A DNA stretch of 64,000 bases from Pelodera strongyloides. Lineage: Eukaryota > Nematoda > Chromadorea > Rhabditida > Rhabditidae. Each line of letters starts with the position of its first letter. The stretch's first letter is position 1. The stretch lies in assembly GCA_036852015.1 (NCBI GenBank), contig JAANDG010000425.1, positions 62,001 to 126,000 on the forward strand. Direction: 5' to 3'. Below are positions 11,943-24,640 of this stretch, piece by piece. Below the pieces are notes generated by a model that was not told the origin of the DNA, ran no database searches, and saw only the letters and a program-made list of their open reading frames with translations. Made by a program: the position numbers and the translations under genes.

Positions 11943-14867
11943 ATGTTTACAAAGCTTGAATGGCACGATGTGCATACTCCATTATTTATCACTTTATGGA
12001 TATTCTGTGTTATTTTGTGCAAAATCGGTGAGTTTTTTCCTCTGGTACTGTTTTTTCTAGGAACACAGAAAAATATACACATATGAGTGAAAAATAAACA
12101 ATTGTAATTAAAGAAACCTAACATCTTTTGTTAGTATATTAAAACTTTGATAGTTTCTGAAAGTTGGTGTGATTATTTATAAGTAAAATTCAGGATTTCA
12201 CTCAAACCGCCGGTTGTCGAACTTGTTTCCTGAATCTGCTCTATTGATTGTATTGGGTCTTATCGTCGGATATCTGTTGGACACATTTTGGGTTATTGAT
12301 GTCTATTTGCATCCAGGCAAGTGAACGTCTTTGATTGGATGCCATATTTTGGAGGTCATCTATAATAAAACTACATGCCCCGCTGAACAAAGCCTATGAT
12401 TGTATGATTTGTTTCAGATCTTTTCTTTCTCTATCTCCTGCCTCCTATCGCGCTCGATGCAGGGTATTTTCTGCCTAATTCGGCATTTTTCTCCAATATT
12501 GGCACAATATTAACGTATGCAGTTATTGGTACAATATTCAACATTCTGGCAATAGGTTGGTTTTAATCAATTCCTTATTTTAGTCTCATTTTATCTAATT
12601 CATTCCGTATGTAACAAACTATTGTTGATCATGTGGTAGCAATCGCAACTCAGTATTCAGGTGGAACAATATGGCAATTTTCATCCTTTTATCAATACGA
12701 GATGAGTTTAATCGATGTAATGCTATTCTCTACGCTTATTTCGGCTGTTGATCCAGTGGCTGTACTGTCTGTTTTTGAAGAGATCCATGTAAACCAGGTT
12801 TGTTATTCAAATTTCAATTCATTCGTTAATAGGACAGCGATAGACTTACATACCTTAAACAATTCGGATGCAAAATTAACAAAAACCGCCATTTCAGCTG
12901 CTGTATATTTGTGTGTTTGGAGAATCACTACTGAACGATGCTGTCACAATTGTAAGTTTTTTTATTGCGGTATATGGATTTTGTCTTACTATTGGTACAT
13001 AAAAAAAAATGTTCTTTTTCTTCAAAAATATCAAACATTACAAATTCTGGTTGCTTTATTGCTTAACATTCAAAACATAGGTTCTCTACCACTCCTTGAA
13101 TTCAATGGCAAAAATCGGTGAAGACAATATTGTAAAGGAAGATTTCCTTCATGCATTTCTCTCCTTTCTAATGGTTTCAAGTGGAGGAGTTATTGTTGGA
13201 CTGGTCTCAGTTTGTGCTACAGCTATTTTCACAAAGTAATCATTGTTTTGCGAAATATTGCTTACATATGCATAAAAGCTTTGTAAACGAGGTCGACTTG
13301 TCCCTACCAGCATATTATTTAAGGTTTCCAGGTTTTCGCATGAAATCCCCGTCGTTCAACCTCTTATTTGTCTCGTTATACCATTTTTATCGTATCTGTG
13401 TGCAGAAAGCGTCCACCTATCAGGGATCTTGGCGTAAGTTCTAATGCTGCTATTCCATTCAACGCATTGTAGTTTTTATTCACTATATGGGAACCAACAA
13501 CAAAATTCTGCAAGATTTATTTTATTTAGAATCGTCACGTGTGGTTTAATGATGAAACCGTACATTTCTGGAAACCTAAATGAGAAATCACTGACAACTG
13601 TCAAGTATTTCATGAAAACGATTTCGTCAAGGTTGGTTCTTAGTCCCTTCACCAAGCGGAAGAAATATTCGGCTTTAAAGTATGTATGTTGCTTTTAAAC
13701 TATAATCGATCTACATTTGTGATTGCAGTTCAGAAGCCATTATTTTCGTTTTTCTTGGCATGTCAACATTTTCCAAGAAGCACGCATGGGATTGGATATT
13801 CACAATTGTAACTGTTCTTTCCTGTTTGGTGTTCAGGATAATTGGTACGAGTTTTCAATTGCTCTCATCATTTTTGTGACGGTCTGGACAAGTCGTTCAA
13901 GTTCATGATTGGCCATTAACTTACGCTTCAGGAATATACATGCTCACTTATTTTACAAATAAGAAGCGAGTACAGAAGATTGGTTACATGGATCAGTTCA
14001 TTATGGGATACGGAGGATTGAGAGGTGCGTATGACTGGGTGTACTTAAACTGAACAAATGCGAAATGAATAAACTAAGAGATGCAAATTAGTTATATTGT
14101 CGTTCAGGAGCCATTTGCTACGGTCTTGTGATGACTCTCGATAATGACGCTATTCCTGCAAAGGAAATGTTCGTTTCGACTACAGTAGTTGTCATCATCG
14201 TCACTGTCTTTATTCAAGTAATATTTTTGATGAACTACTAAAAAGCATCCCTCTTAAAAGTATCTAACGATATGATTCAGATATGGTTCAACGAGTCAAG
14301 CCTCGACATTCCCTGTTTATTATGTATCATTTCTAGGGCACAACAATCAAGCCGCTCGTCAGACTTCTTGGTGTGAAAACAGAGGAACCTCAACAGAAGA
14401 GTGTAACTCAACAAGTTGTCAGTCACGTACGTTGATGAGAACATTTTATCCCTGCTCATAGTTTTACGGGATTGGCATATGCAGTACTTTTTTGGCATAG
14501 ACAGTATGTTTTCTATGTTTCAGAGTCGCGACGACATGATGGCGGGCATTGAAGCAATTGTCGGAATGAAAGGACCATATTACGTCAGTTTACAGAAGCT
14601 TCGGAAAAATAAACAATAAACCTGAAATCATTGAAATTCGTTTTCTTAGATATAGGCAACATATCCAGAAGTTGTGTTTGTGATCATGAGTCTCCAATCC
14701 TATCTCCATTTCAGTGGCGTAGGTGGATCTCCGAGTTCAATCATAATTATGTTCAACCGGCCCTAATGCATTCCCCACTATCAAGAGGAGAACGTTTAAT
14801 GGAGAAGTATTCAACTGTTACAGCAGAAGAACAGAGGAAACGACTGTTGGAGAAATTTGGAGTTTAA
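11943..14867 (+). CDS. Na+/H+ exchanger (NHE/SLC9 family)
   Basis: A multi-pass cation/proton antiporter with 14 exons in phase (11943-12027, 12194-12316, 12418-12555, 12640-12797, 12898-12951, 13081-13235, 13332-13433, 13530-13631, 13729-13844, 13932-14024, 14108-14217, 14337-14426, 14524-14583, 14715-14867) and about 512 residues. Family signatures are intact: [32 protein letters not shown] (amiloride-site helix), [15 protein letters not shown] and [18 protein letters not shown], the last holding the ion-binding Asn-Asp pair. [15 protein letters not shown] and [18 protein letters not shown] follow. The cytoplasmic tail after the membrane domain is short (about 100 residues; animal NHEs often have 200 or more). 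The intron after 12316 has a GC donor (GCAAGT). The first ATG in frame follows an acceptor at 11881-11886. Which paralogue it is cannot be told. Confidence 0.94.
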
Positions 14868-15651
14868 CTACTTGTTGGCGTTGCCTATTCCAGTCTGATT
14901 ATATTGCTGAACAGTATTTTTTTAAATTACTTACGGCATATGATTGTTAATAGGATTATACGCGAAAGAATTATAAAGCGGAAGGTAGCGATTAACAAAT
15001 ATAGCAAATATATCTATCTGACGGAGCACCTCATGACAATTTCTATATCTTCATGCAACATTACTATTTATGCAACGGGCTTGCCGTCCTAACAGGCTAT
15101 ATCAAAGGCAAACTCTTAATCCCTACCACGCCGTGGCATAAAAGACAATTCCTTTGTTATTTTATTTTGTTTGTTGAATAATGATAAATATTTATGTTTC
15201 CCATGGTTCAACTCTAATGCAAACATAATTTTTCTACTAATGAACTCTCATCTGTCGGTGAGGACAACCAAACATCCCTCATTGAAGGGATTTAAGGTGG
15301 CAGGTGTGCCTTAGTTAGGGACGACTGGCACCCTCTTCTATGTACTCCATGTCATGTTTCCATGGTCACAGTCCGGAATGCGATGACCCCGTGAAGACAT
15401 GAAAAGAACGGAACGCACAACCACACTTTAATCAAATATTACGATTTTCTTCCCAATTTTTAAGAACAAATCTTATATGTGCTGGCATCAAAATGAAATT
15501 TCACTATGACCTCATTGATATACTAGTTGCATTGGGACCCGGACCCCAAGTGTTGTGCATTTCGCGCGTGTAAATTATATATTTTATTATACGCCCATGA
15601 TATATAATTTAAATTACTTGCAGCTTAGAGTAATTAAATGCACGAGAAACA

Positions 15652-18600
15652 ATGCCTGCGGGTTCAAGGTACTTACTTTCTGGTGTTCAGTTCGTTATTA
15701 ATTTTATTCAATAAATATTATATATTCAAATTTTTTTTTGAAAAGCTAGTTTTTGAAGAGTCATGATTATAAATAGAGCGTGAGGCGTTGCGTAAATCAT
15801 AGGCCAATTGCCTCTCTTTTCTGACGTAAAATTCTAGGATATCAATGTGGTTCCAATGGTGTTTCGTCAGCTAAAACAAGACCTCCCGTGTGTTCAATTC
15901 CACCTATACGATCAGCTCCGCATCAAAATCGAAGGTAATATAATTTCTATGAAACGCTAATTTCTCGATTGGAAATAATAACTAATCAAAGTAGTAAGGA
16001 ATTGCCTTTTAATTCCACCTTTATTTAGTTATTTGTGCGAACTTGTTTTTGTCTTTCATATTTTCTTTTAGGCCATCAAAAGAACGAGCCTTGATGGAAG
16101 GCCAGTATTCAAAAAGCCTCGAACAACAAGTGAAGCTTCTCGAATTGGAAAACAAATTTTTGTCAGTTATTTCAATTAATGTGTACACCGTCAAATGTAT
16201 ATTATTGAACCCTTGCACAAAAACCGTTTCATCTTCAGAAAATCGAAAGTTGAGCCAGTGAGAGGGGCCTCCACTTTTGTTGTACCGGAAGAATGTTCTA
16301 GATATCAAGGACAGACAATCCACATCAAGGGGGAGCAGGTTAGATTACGACTATTACTAATTGATTTCGCACTAAATTGATTACATCTATATTATTTTTT
16401 GGACGTACAAGTTGTATTTATTTCAGGTGTCACTAAATGGAAAGGATTGGTGCAAACTGCCACCATACCACCCTCCACTTGAGAGGGTTTTGGGATATCT
16501 TGGAGAGAAGGATAAACACATGAAGAGAGAACCGAGCGAAGAGAGGAAGGATAAACACATGAAGAGAGAACCGAGTGAAGATAGTACACGGCCCGCAAAA
16601 CCGCACCAGTACGAGGTGAAAACGTTTTGAATTGGCCTAAAGATTCTGAATTTAGATAATAAAAATCTTTGAAATGCTTTCAATACTGAGAAAAATTATT
16701 AAGGAGGAATCGGAAACTCGCCGACGATCGATATCCAGTTTTCCCCGAAGACCGACGGCGATCCAAAGACGGCCTTCTGCAATAACTGAACGTTCTGATG
16801 ACGGCGAAAATCAAGAAGTTACGGGATCAGAAAGGTCGATTGACAAGGCGAATGGGTGTGTAACTATTTTGTGTTTTTCGGAGTCTGTTTTCTTTCCCAT
16901 TCTAAAGTCTCAATGCATACTGTCAGGCTTCGAAAAATACCATCACTGGATCATCACCAAGCTTCATTGTCCAGGAGGAACACTTTGGACCATGATACAA
17001 CAATTCCAGCGCAGCAAGGGTAATCTTTGCAAAGTAGACTTCTTCTTTAATTTAATGTTACCGAATGGAAACATGGATATGAAGAAAGTTTTTAGCATAT
17101 CAAGTAATGGACGTCGGTCTGTGTCAGTCGATAGAAGACAATCATCCATCGATAGGAGGGAAGCCATCAAGAGAGGGAGCCTGCAGCAGGGAATGGTAGG
17201 ATCATCTACTTGTAATTAATTAAAGAAGACATGTGGAAAAACGCGATACTGAAATCGTTACTCTTCACTTTAAACGTAATTCAGGATTCCGAAAGGGAAG
17301 GACAAGTGGCATCCGATACAGATTTACTGCGGCGTCTAGACGAGCAGAGCAGGGTAAGTTCACAAAGAATATTCTTTCGTTTTCGGCCAATCAGAACAAA
17401 GAGACTTCTCTTTTGTGCACATGCATCAATAAAATGTTGCTCTGTTCCAGAGAATCTTGGAGCTAGAAAATGAAGTGAATCATTACGAAACAGAGTCAGA
17501 ATCCAGACGAGACAGAATTGCAACTCTCACAGCGAAATTGAGAGAGGTGGAACAGAAACTGACATCGAAATCTGGTTAGCTTGTTTTCTTGCAAAGTACC
17601 TGATTTTAAACAATGAATTATATATGAGTATCGATAAGTTTCAAAGATGCTGTAAAATTTCAGAGTCCGATTCCCGTGATAAAAGAGCTTTAATGGAAGA
17701 ACTTCTCGAAATGCAGAAACGATTAGATGACCTCACTCCAACACTCGCGGAAAAGGAGGCGATTATAGCTAGGTATACTTTTTAGAGATTTGTACCCATA
17801 AATGCCAAGACTTTGTAAGGTACATTATGATGTAATGTGTTATAACAGCTCTCTGTATTTAGGCTCGAAAATGATCGAGACTCAGCTCAGGCCGAACTTC
17901 GCACGAAAATTTCACAAATTACAAGCATTCAAGTGAGTCTCTCTTTTTTCGTCAACCCTTATTTTTACTCACGTTTCCCTTCTGGGGGCCTATACGATTT
18001 CCCTCATAAGATTGTTATCGACAACAATCTTACAGTTTTACGTGCTGATTGTTGTCTAAAAAATATTTGGTGTACCTTGATTTCAGTCTCGTCTAAATGA
18101 GAAGGAAAAGGAAGAGGTGGTGCTGAGTGAAAGAGAATTCTCCCAAAAATCAGAAATCAGAAGAATACAAGAACAAATGGAATCCATACAAAAGGAGAAA
18201 AGTGATGAACAAATGAGGAACGCAGAGCTGAAGGTGCCATTTTAATGAATACTGTAGTTACTGCATTTCATGTTATCTTACAGCTATCGTGATGCGCTAA
18301 CAACCATTTTCAGAGAGAAATTTATGAACTGAAGCATCTTCTCAAGGAAGAACAACACAAAATGGAGAAGGAACGAACACTCAATCAAAGGGTATGTTGC
18401 TACGTAATGAGCATTCAATCCAATTGCATTCTAATTAACTAATGTATGTGCATCATGCATTCTTTTTTTTCTCGAGTTTTTATTTTATTTCGACTTGTTC
18501 TCGAGAATTACTGTTTTACTTGTTCAAGTTATCCGAGGAAAATGCTCACCTCCTCCGGGAACGTACAACTCTCTCTACTGAAGTATCACATATAGAAGAA

Positions 18601-20362
18601 ATTCTTGAAAAAACAAAGAGGGAATTGAACGAGAATTTGATAGACGGAGTAACGAGGAGTCAAGTCGAGCAGGTACGAATTCAATTGCACTTAATTATTT
18701 GCCATTTATATTTATGCTCGGCAATTATTGAATGTTAGCAATCGTAATTTGCAAGAACTGATGTTTTCTAGACTTCAATGAATTGTCATCACAAGAAACA
18801 ACCAAATATGGTAAACTGACGATTACGTTTATGTTTCATTCCGCTCCTCTGTTGCATGTTTTGTAGTTAAAAATGTTTCTGTGCTTGCCGAATTCTTTGT
18901 TTCGGATTATAGATTTGCCGCCTTCATGAATCAACATATCAGAAATGCCTTTTAGATAAGAGAATCGGAAAATCGACTCCGTCAAGAGTTGATACTCAGC
19001 AATGAGAGGATCCGCAGCGAACAAGACAGAAATGCCCTACTTTCCGCACAGGTAAATTTCCATCCCCACAAAAATTGAAATTCATTTTTTGCCATATTCT
19101 TGATTTTTTTCACGGGTTTTCTTGTCACAAATAATTCGAGTTTAACTCACTACAGCTCGCGGAAAGGGAAACGGCCGATGAACTGAATCGTGAAGGCCGT
19201 GAGAGGATTCAAAAGGAACTGGATGCCCTCCATGCTTTATCCAGGAGTCTCAGTGACGAGAACAGTCAACTAAGAGAAGAGAAAATGACACTTCTCGAAA
19301 AGATTGATGTTCTTCGTCTGAAGGTATTATATTTTTATTTTCCAGCTTAATTCGTGCACAACGATGGTTTATAGTGAAGGTTATTTTAGCAAGTGCTCTG
19401 CAAACAATATTTTCAGCTCTCTGAAAAAGACCTGTGCATTTCTGACCTAGAGGATCAGCTTAAAATATTACAAATGGAACATGCTGAGACAGTGACCAGG
19501 CTCCAGAGAGAAGCAAGAAGTCAGACCGAAAGGTATTATGTTGTTTGAATTATCGACCCATGTATGCACAAATAAACCAAAAAAAAAACTATTATTATTA
19601 TTAAAACTACTATTCATATTGCCAACCTTATCTATCATACCAATAAAGATATTGTATTAACTCAAATCCAAACTATTCAATTTTAGAACAATTCAATTGG
19701 AAGAGGTGTCAAGGAAATTAAAGGATCTCAGCAAGTCACTGCCATCGAGTGAAAGAGCGAAGGTATTGATATTTATTGGTTTTAAATAAGGAGTTCGCAA
19801 ATTCGCTGATGTAACCTGTTCGTATTAAAGGTTATGTTGTGTTATTTTATACGAGTGCGTAATCTTAAAATAGAGCAGAATGGATTATTCAAATCAAGAA
19901 AATACTTATAGACATCGACCATGTTTGACTCTGGTGAATTTTTCCGTGCTCGGACTGATGTTAAAATAAGATTCTTCCTTTACATCTGTGTGTTTTCAGG
20001 TGGTGACTATCCTCGAGGAGACCTCTCCACGGCATGAAGAGTCCGAAGGCTCGTCGCGAAGCTATTCCACGCACCACAGAAGAACCGAAACTGTTGGACA
20101 TCGTTTCTCAGTACAGGTAAAATTCATAATCAACAGAGACCCAATTCCGATACTAGTATGTGTTGCCTACGTAAGGTTTAATAAGTAATTGACTACATAC
20201 TAAAGCTGAAAAAAAATGATAATTCAGGAATCCCGTCATAGCTCCCGAATTAGTGAAATGGAACAACAATGTCCCTCAGCTTCATCAGCTTCCGACATGA
20301 AGAATGTGCTTGAGTTGACCAGATCAGCGCTCGACACATTAAAAAGAAGTTCACACGTTTGA
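15652..20362 (+). CDS. Long coiled-coil protein, unrecognised
   Basis: About 20 small exons, mostly in clear phase, give a protein I estimate at 750-800 residues. The N-terminal part has a helical segment (RALMEGQYSKSLEQQVKLLE, 16072-16161), a compact stretch (16239-16615, with ASTFVVPEECSRYQGQTIHI and a GYLGEK segment) and a Ser/Arg-rich low-complexity part (16704-17200). From 17285 to 19765 almost every exon is charged heptad coiled coil. The tail (20000-20362) is Ser/His-rich and ends KRSSHV. A 39-base in-frame unit is duplicated at 16510-16587. A possible 39-base cassette exon lies at 18772-18810. Exon 1 (15652-15682) is uncertain: it needs a weak GTGTTC donor to keep frame with 15838-15934. 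A cytoskeletal or centrosomal role is plausible from the architecture, but no family was recognised. AATAAA at 20717-20722. Confidence 0.78.
16510..16587 (+). repeat. In-frame 39-base tandem duplication in the coiled-coil gene
   Basis: Two almost identical 39-base units encode KDKHMKREPSEER and KDKHMKREPSEDS. Units of 13 residues keep the frame. The near identity at DNA level indicates a recent duplication. Confidence 0.85.
18772..18810 (+). other. Possible 39-base cassette exon
   Basis: Preceded by GTTTTCTAG and followed by GTAAAC. It is 39 bases with no stop in the frame of its neighbours (phase 0 on both sides) and would add TSMNCHHKKQPNM. The composition differs from the flanking coiled coil, so it may be an optional exon or chance. 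Confidence 0.3.
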
Positions 20363-20716
20363 ATGACTTCATCACTCGTACACTCTTTTTGTATAGCTAG
20401 TTCGCTTTGGAACAGACTGTCTTTCCTATGACTTTAGATTCTGTATTGAGAGAAGTAAAACTGCCATGAGTAGCTGAAATTTCCTTTCTTGAAAGACAAT
20501 AACAAGATTAATGTTTGTTCACACTCCTTCGCAATGTTCACTGTTACGTGGTTCATATGCTTCCTGTCTGAGCTGCCATGCCATGTCTATCCCGTCTTTC
20601 AGAAATTATCCGCTGCCATTCGATTTTTTGAAAACATCGATTTTGTAGCATAGCTGTACTTCTGTTCTAAGTCACGTCATTATAGAATCATCGATTTATA
20701 ATTTTTGTACGAAAAC

Positions 20717-20722
20717 AATAAA
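20717..20722 (+). terminator. Poly(A) signal of the coiled-coil gene
   Basis: AATAAA about 355 bases after the stop at 20360-20362, in an AT-rich stretch. Confidence 0.5.
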
Positions 20723-21311
20723 TATTTTATAATTAATGTTGTTTTATATGTAGTTGCTGAAAAGTGAATTAACCTTCGATATAATTTATATTAATAAAGA
20801 AAACCCTATTTTTTTTAGAAAACCTGCAAATATCCTTTCAGCTTAAATACAACTTTACTACTGCTCTTCAATTCACAAAATTTAAATCTTGTTTTGAAAA
20901 TGTAGAAAATAAAATCATGCTTTATTTTTGCTTAAAAAAGGGCAATGCGATTGTTTTACAGCTGTACTTGTAATAAGGTAAAAAGGTAAAAAATCGGATT
21001 TCACGAAACATAAGTTCAATTGCGCTGTTGTGTACATTCAGAGTTGCCATGGTTGCACCCTCTGCATAGTGGTTGCCACACATTGGGCTGACACACCCAG
21101 GATGACAATTCCTTGCAATACAAATTTAATTCCTTTATAGCATTTATTTTTAAATTCATGATACAGTGGCTTATAAGGAGCAAATTATATCATCCAATTA
21201 GGAAACCAGTTACGTTTTCAACAAATACCGCTAAATAATTGCGCTGATAAATGATGTTTCTGCTCGTGAGTAACAGTGTAATTGGCTGATCAACCGATTT
21301 ATTTAGCAGTT

Positions 21312-24300
21312 ATGGCGGGCAGCTCACATCAATTGGGAGAACCAATTAGTGATGAATCCGACCAGGAAGGAGACCTTTCACAAATGGAACAAAAGGAAGA
21401 CGAGGGAGTAGAGGCATGTTGCTTGCGCCACCTTGCCATATTGTTTGGCAGTATTTGTATAAAACTCATTATGTGTATAAAGCGTTGTGTAACCTGTTGT
21501 CGTAATGAGCTAATATTCACACAGTTGTATTGCTTATTTTTAGTCTTCTTAGGAACTGAATTACGAACATGGAATTCCCCCGCCAAGTTACATTTCTGAC
21601 GATGAAATACCAATTGATGCCCGTGAAGATAACCCAGAGGAGCCTGACACTGAGGAAGAGAAACACCAACAAAGTTCATTACCAGAACAAATAACAAGAC
21701 AAGAGGAGATGGATAACCCTGGTAAAGTGATTTAGGACTTTTTTGGTTTATTTTCTAACAACGACAGAGTAGTATTAGGAACAAAGTATCCCGCTGTCGT
21801 ATTTCCAAAGTGCTTTATTTCAGAAGAAGAATGGGCAGAGGTGACACATGATCACTTGTCTGGATACACGGCACAGAACAGACAAACTGTTCAAGTAAGG
21901 GTGACGGAAATACTTACGATCGTAATATTTTGGATTGCGTTGAACCAAACTGCGTGAAAAAAATCTTTTCCAGAAATTGGAAAACCCCTTCGAGGAACCG
22001 GACATTGTGGAAGATTTACCAATAGGTATGTCAACAGTTCTCTTTTATGCAAAGTTGCTTGATTAACGGTTAGGGTGTAGTTAGAGTTGTTTCCTTATCA
22101 GGACGACCGGCGAGCTATCCTCCAGGCTCTCCTCCAGCATACTACAGCGAGGACGAGGCAAATCGGATAGAAAACACTGATCCACCACCAAAACCGGGAA
22201 CATCAGCTGGAAACCAAAAACCACAGCAACAAATGCAACAAATACAACAACCTAACGGTGAGAAACAATTATGACAACATTTAAGAACTATTTTATAATG
22301 AAACACACCTGATTGAAAACAGCATTGATGGTGCATTCTTTGTGATCAACAAACTAAACAAGCCATTTAGGTTCTGCACAGGGTGCTACATCATCACTTG
22401 CTGGCGCACTTACAGGAATGATGCTCGGCAACATTGCAAAACCATTTGAGGTAACATGATTTCCAAATGCAGAAGTTTATAGTTTTAGAAAGATAATTTT
22501 AGCGTAACCAAAAAAAAATGACCCATATTAGAGAGTATATTTCAGTTTAGGTTTAGGGCAAGTTGTAGAAGTGATTTTAAGAAGTGAATAATCATTATTT
22601 GGACAGTTGTAGAGATGAATGCTCCATGAAGTTGGAATGGTGTAGATATTCAGTGTTGTGGTGAATGTGCTAAACACTGTTTCCTTTGGTTGGAATTACA
22701 AGCTCACCACAACACTGAATATTATTTGGACAATTGCAGGCAATGAACAAGAAAGTTTCGAGCAAGGACGAATTCTCAGAAGACGAAGACGATTATGATG
22801 ATATGGATGCACCTGCACAGAGTTGGTGCATATCATGCAATTGAAAAGAACTAACCCTAGTTTGCACATAATTCCTACTGGATAATTATATGAAGCAATT
22901 ATAAAAAGTAAGTTCATTCAGCAAAAAGTCACCTTCACCTGACTCCGGATGAGATCCAGCTGATCAACATGAAAGATGAATTCTCGAATCAGCCTCTGCT
23001 GATAGAACCTGTGCTAAGTCCGTTCCTTCTCGAATACATCCCGGCTGTGGGGGATATTGATGCCTTCATCAAGATTCCCCGCCCAGACGAGGTGAGTTCC
23101 AGTAACTAAGAAGGACTTAGCTGATGATATCCGGATTAAGGCAACATAAAATATTTATTTTAAGAAGACGTTATTCATAATACCCATTTGCGAAAGCGCA
23201 AAATAGTCAACAACGTCCCCTCTTATGCTATCTTCCGCCCTCGTAAAGCTTTGTTTTTAATCCAGAAATAGACAATAGACTCAATTCATCTTTAATCCGA
23301 TGTCCATAAGGCAGAATACGATTTCTCTGCTGCACGCAACCCATTTGTATTGTGCGTGTTGCAACGCAACGCAGCCTACTACATCTTATTGCTTCGGCAG
23401 TCGTGTTCTATATCTAGAAGCATTACTCAGTGGTCCTTTTTTCAGTTTCTTTCTTAACTTTTACATTTGATATTGAAAGAGAAGAGGCACAATTGATTGT
23501 TTAGGTCGAAGACAATATTGGCCTCATCCAATTAGACGAGCCAGCCATCAAACAATCCGACCCAACAATTATCGATATGCAGTTGAGGAGTGTTGCCAAA
23601 GAGGTGAGGGGGAAATTGTTTCTCTTACATTAGAAGGAAATTACGAAACAATACTACCTTCCTGCGCCATTAAATTTCAATCAATGTCGACCTCTTGGAA
23701 ACTTGTATTTACGCTATGTTATCACAAATCCAGAGCATTTATTCAATATTTTTGCTATTTTAGCATGGTGCATTGAAGGTAAGCAAAGCGTGGAAAGAAT
23801 GAAAATACATTTTTGTCCCGATACATTTCTAGTTCACTTTTTTTGTGTTCTTTGCCCTACTTTGTTTACAATTATTCGCTTTTCGTGGAATGTATTTTGT
23901 GGATTTTGCCGCTTTAGTCTTCCGAAACACAAGAAACACCCGTGAAGAAGCTAGAACGCGCGGATAAGAACAGCGAAGCAATTGAGAATTGGATTGCGAA
24001 TATTAAGGTGCAGTGTTACTTATTGTATATAAATATTTCTTAATCAAAAGAAGGAGAACATCGTATAGGAAATCAATAATCTCTTAACAAGGAAAAGGCT
24101 TCACAGGCTCCTAACCTACGGACTATCGGATGTGTGCTTTGAAAAGCAATTATTAGAGTGCAAAACATGTTTGTTTAATTTTAGGAGTTGCACCGTACCA
24201 AACCGCCTGCCTCGGTGCATTATTCGAAACCACTTCCGGATGTTGAAAAACTGATGCAGGAGTGGAGTCCAGAGTTTGAAAAGTCGCTTTCCGGAATACA

Positions 24301-24617
24301 GGTGCATGGTATCAACACTCATTGTCACGTTGACTGAAAAACTCACCATCAGAATAATAGTTCCGAAACAAATCGGTTAATATTCAAAGATCTTCATTTT
24401 CTAGTTACCGTCTGCTGAACTTGATGTTGACCTGCAAACTTTCGTGGATCTCAGTCTCTCGCTGGTCGATATTCCAGTACATAAGTCAAGAATTCAGTCC
24501 CTACACCTTCTTTTCTCCCTCTACGCTGAATTCAAGAACTCTCAGCATTTCCGCAATCTTGCAGCTCAGAATCAGAATAATACTTTCCACGAGACGACCG
24601 ACAGACTTGAATTGTAA
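21312..24617 (+). CDS. IFT46: Intraflagellar transport protein 46
   Basis: A subunit of the IFT-B core complex, which carries cargo along cilia. Thirteen exons give about 469 residues. The C-terminal half is plainly IFT46: LTPDEIQLINMK, LLEYIPAVGDIDAFIKIPRP, NIGLIQLDEPAIKQSDPTI, HRTKPPASVHYSKPLPDVEK, LMQEWSPEFEKSL, VDIPVHKSRIQSLHLLFSLY and AEFKNSQHFRNLA. The N-terminal third (21312-22821) is acidic, Pro/Gln-rich and unconserved, which makes the protein longer than vertebrate forms (about 300 residues). Notable exons are a 15-base microexon encoding HGALK (23764-23778) and a hairpin-flanked exon start at 22740. The first exon ends at 21407 (donor GTAGAG) or at 21413 (GC donor). The start lies 6 bases after a TTTAG acceptor. 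AATAAA lies 18 bases after the stop. Confidence 0.95.
22594..22739 (+). repeat. Hairpin flanked by a duplicated splice-acceptor segment, in an IFT46 intron
   Basis: A perfect 19-base inverted repeat (22646-22664 and 22704-22722; arm starts ATATTCAGTGTTG) has a 39-base loop. It is flanked by near-identical direct repeats ATTATTTGGACA at about 22594 and 22721. Each repeat runs into an acceptor-like end (GTTGTAG and ATTGCAG). The right copy is the acceptor of the exon at 22740. Confidence 0.8.
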
Positions 24618-24634
24618 TCACACAAGCCTCGTCA

Positions 24635-24640
24635 AATAAA
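24635..24640 (+). terminator. Poly(A) signal of IFT46
   Basis: AATAAA only 18 bases past the TAA at 24615-24617, implying a very short 3' UTR. Confidence 0.7.

Noticed and set aside
16964..17170. Alternative frame in the coiled-coil gene region (GFEKYHHWIITK...)
   Set aside because: It hits stops or breaks phase with the flanking exons; the frame giving RKIPSLDHHQASLSRRN keeps phase and matches the low-complexity neighbours.
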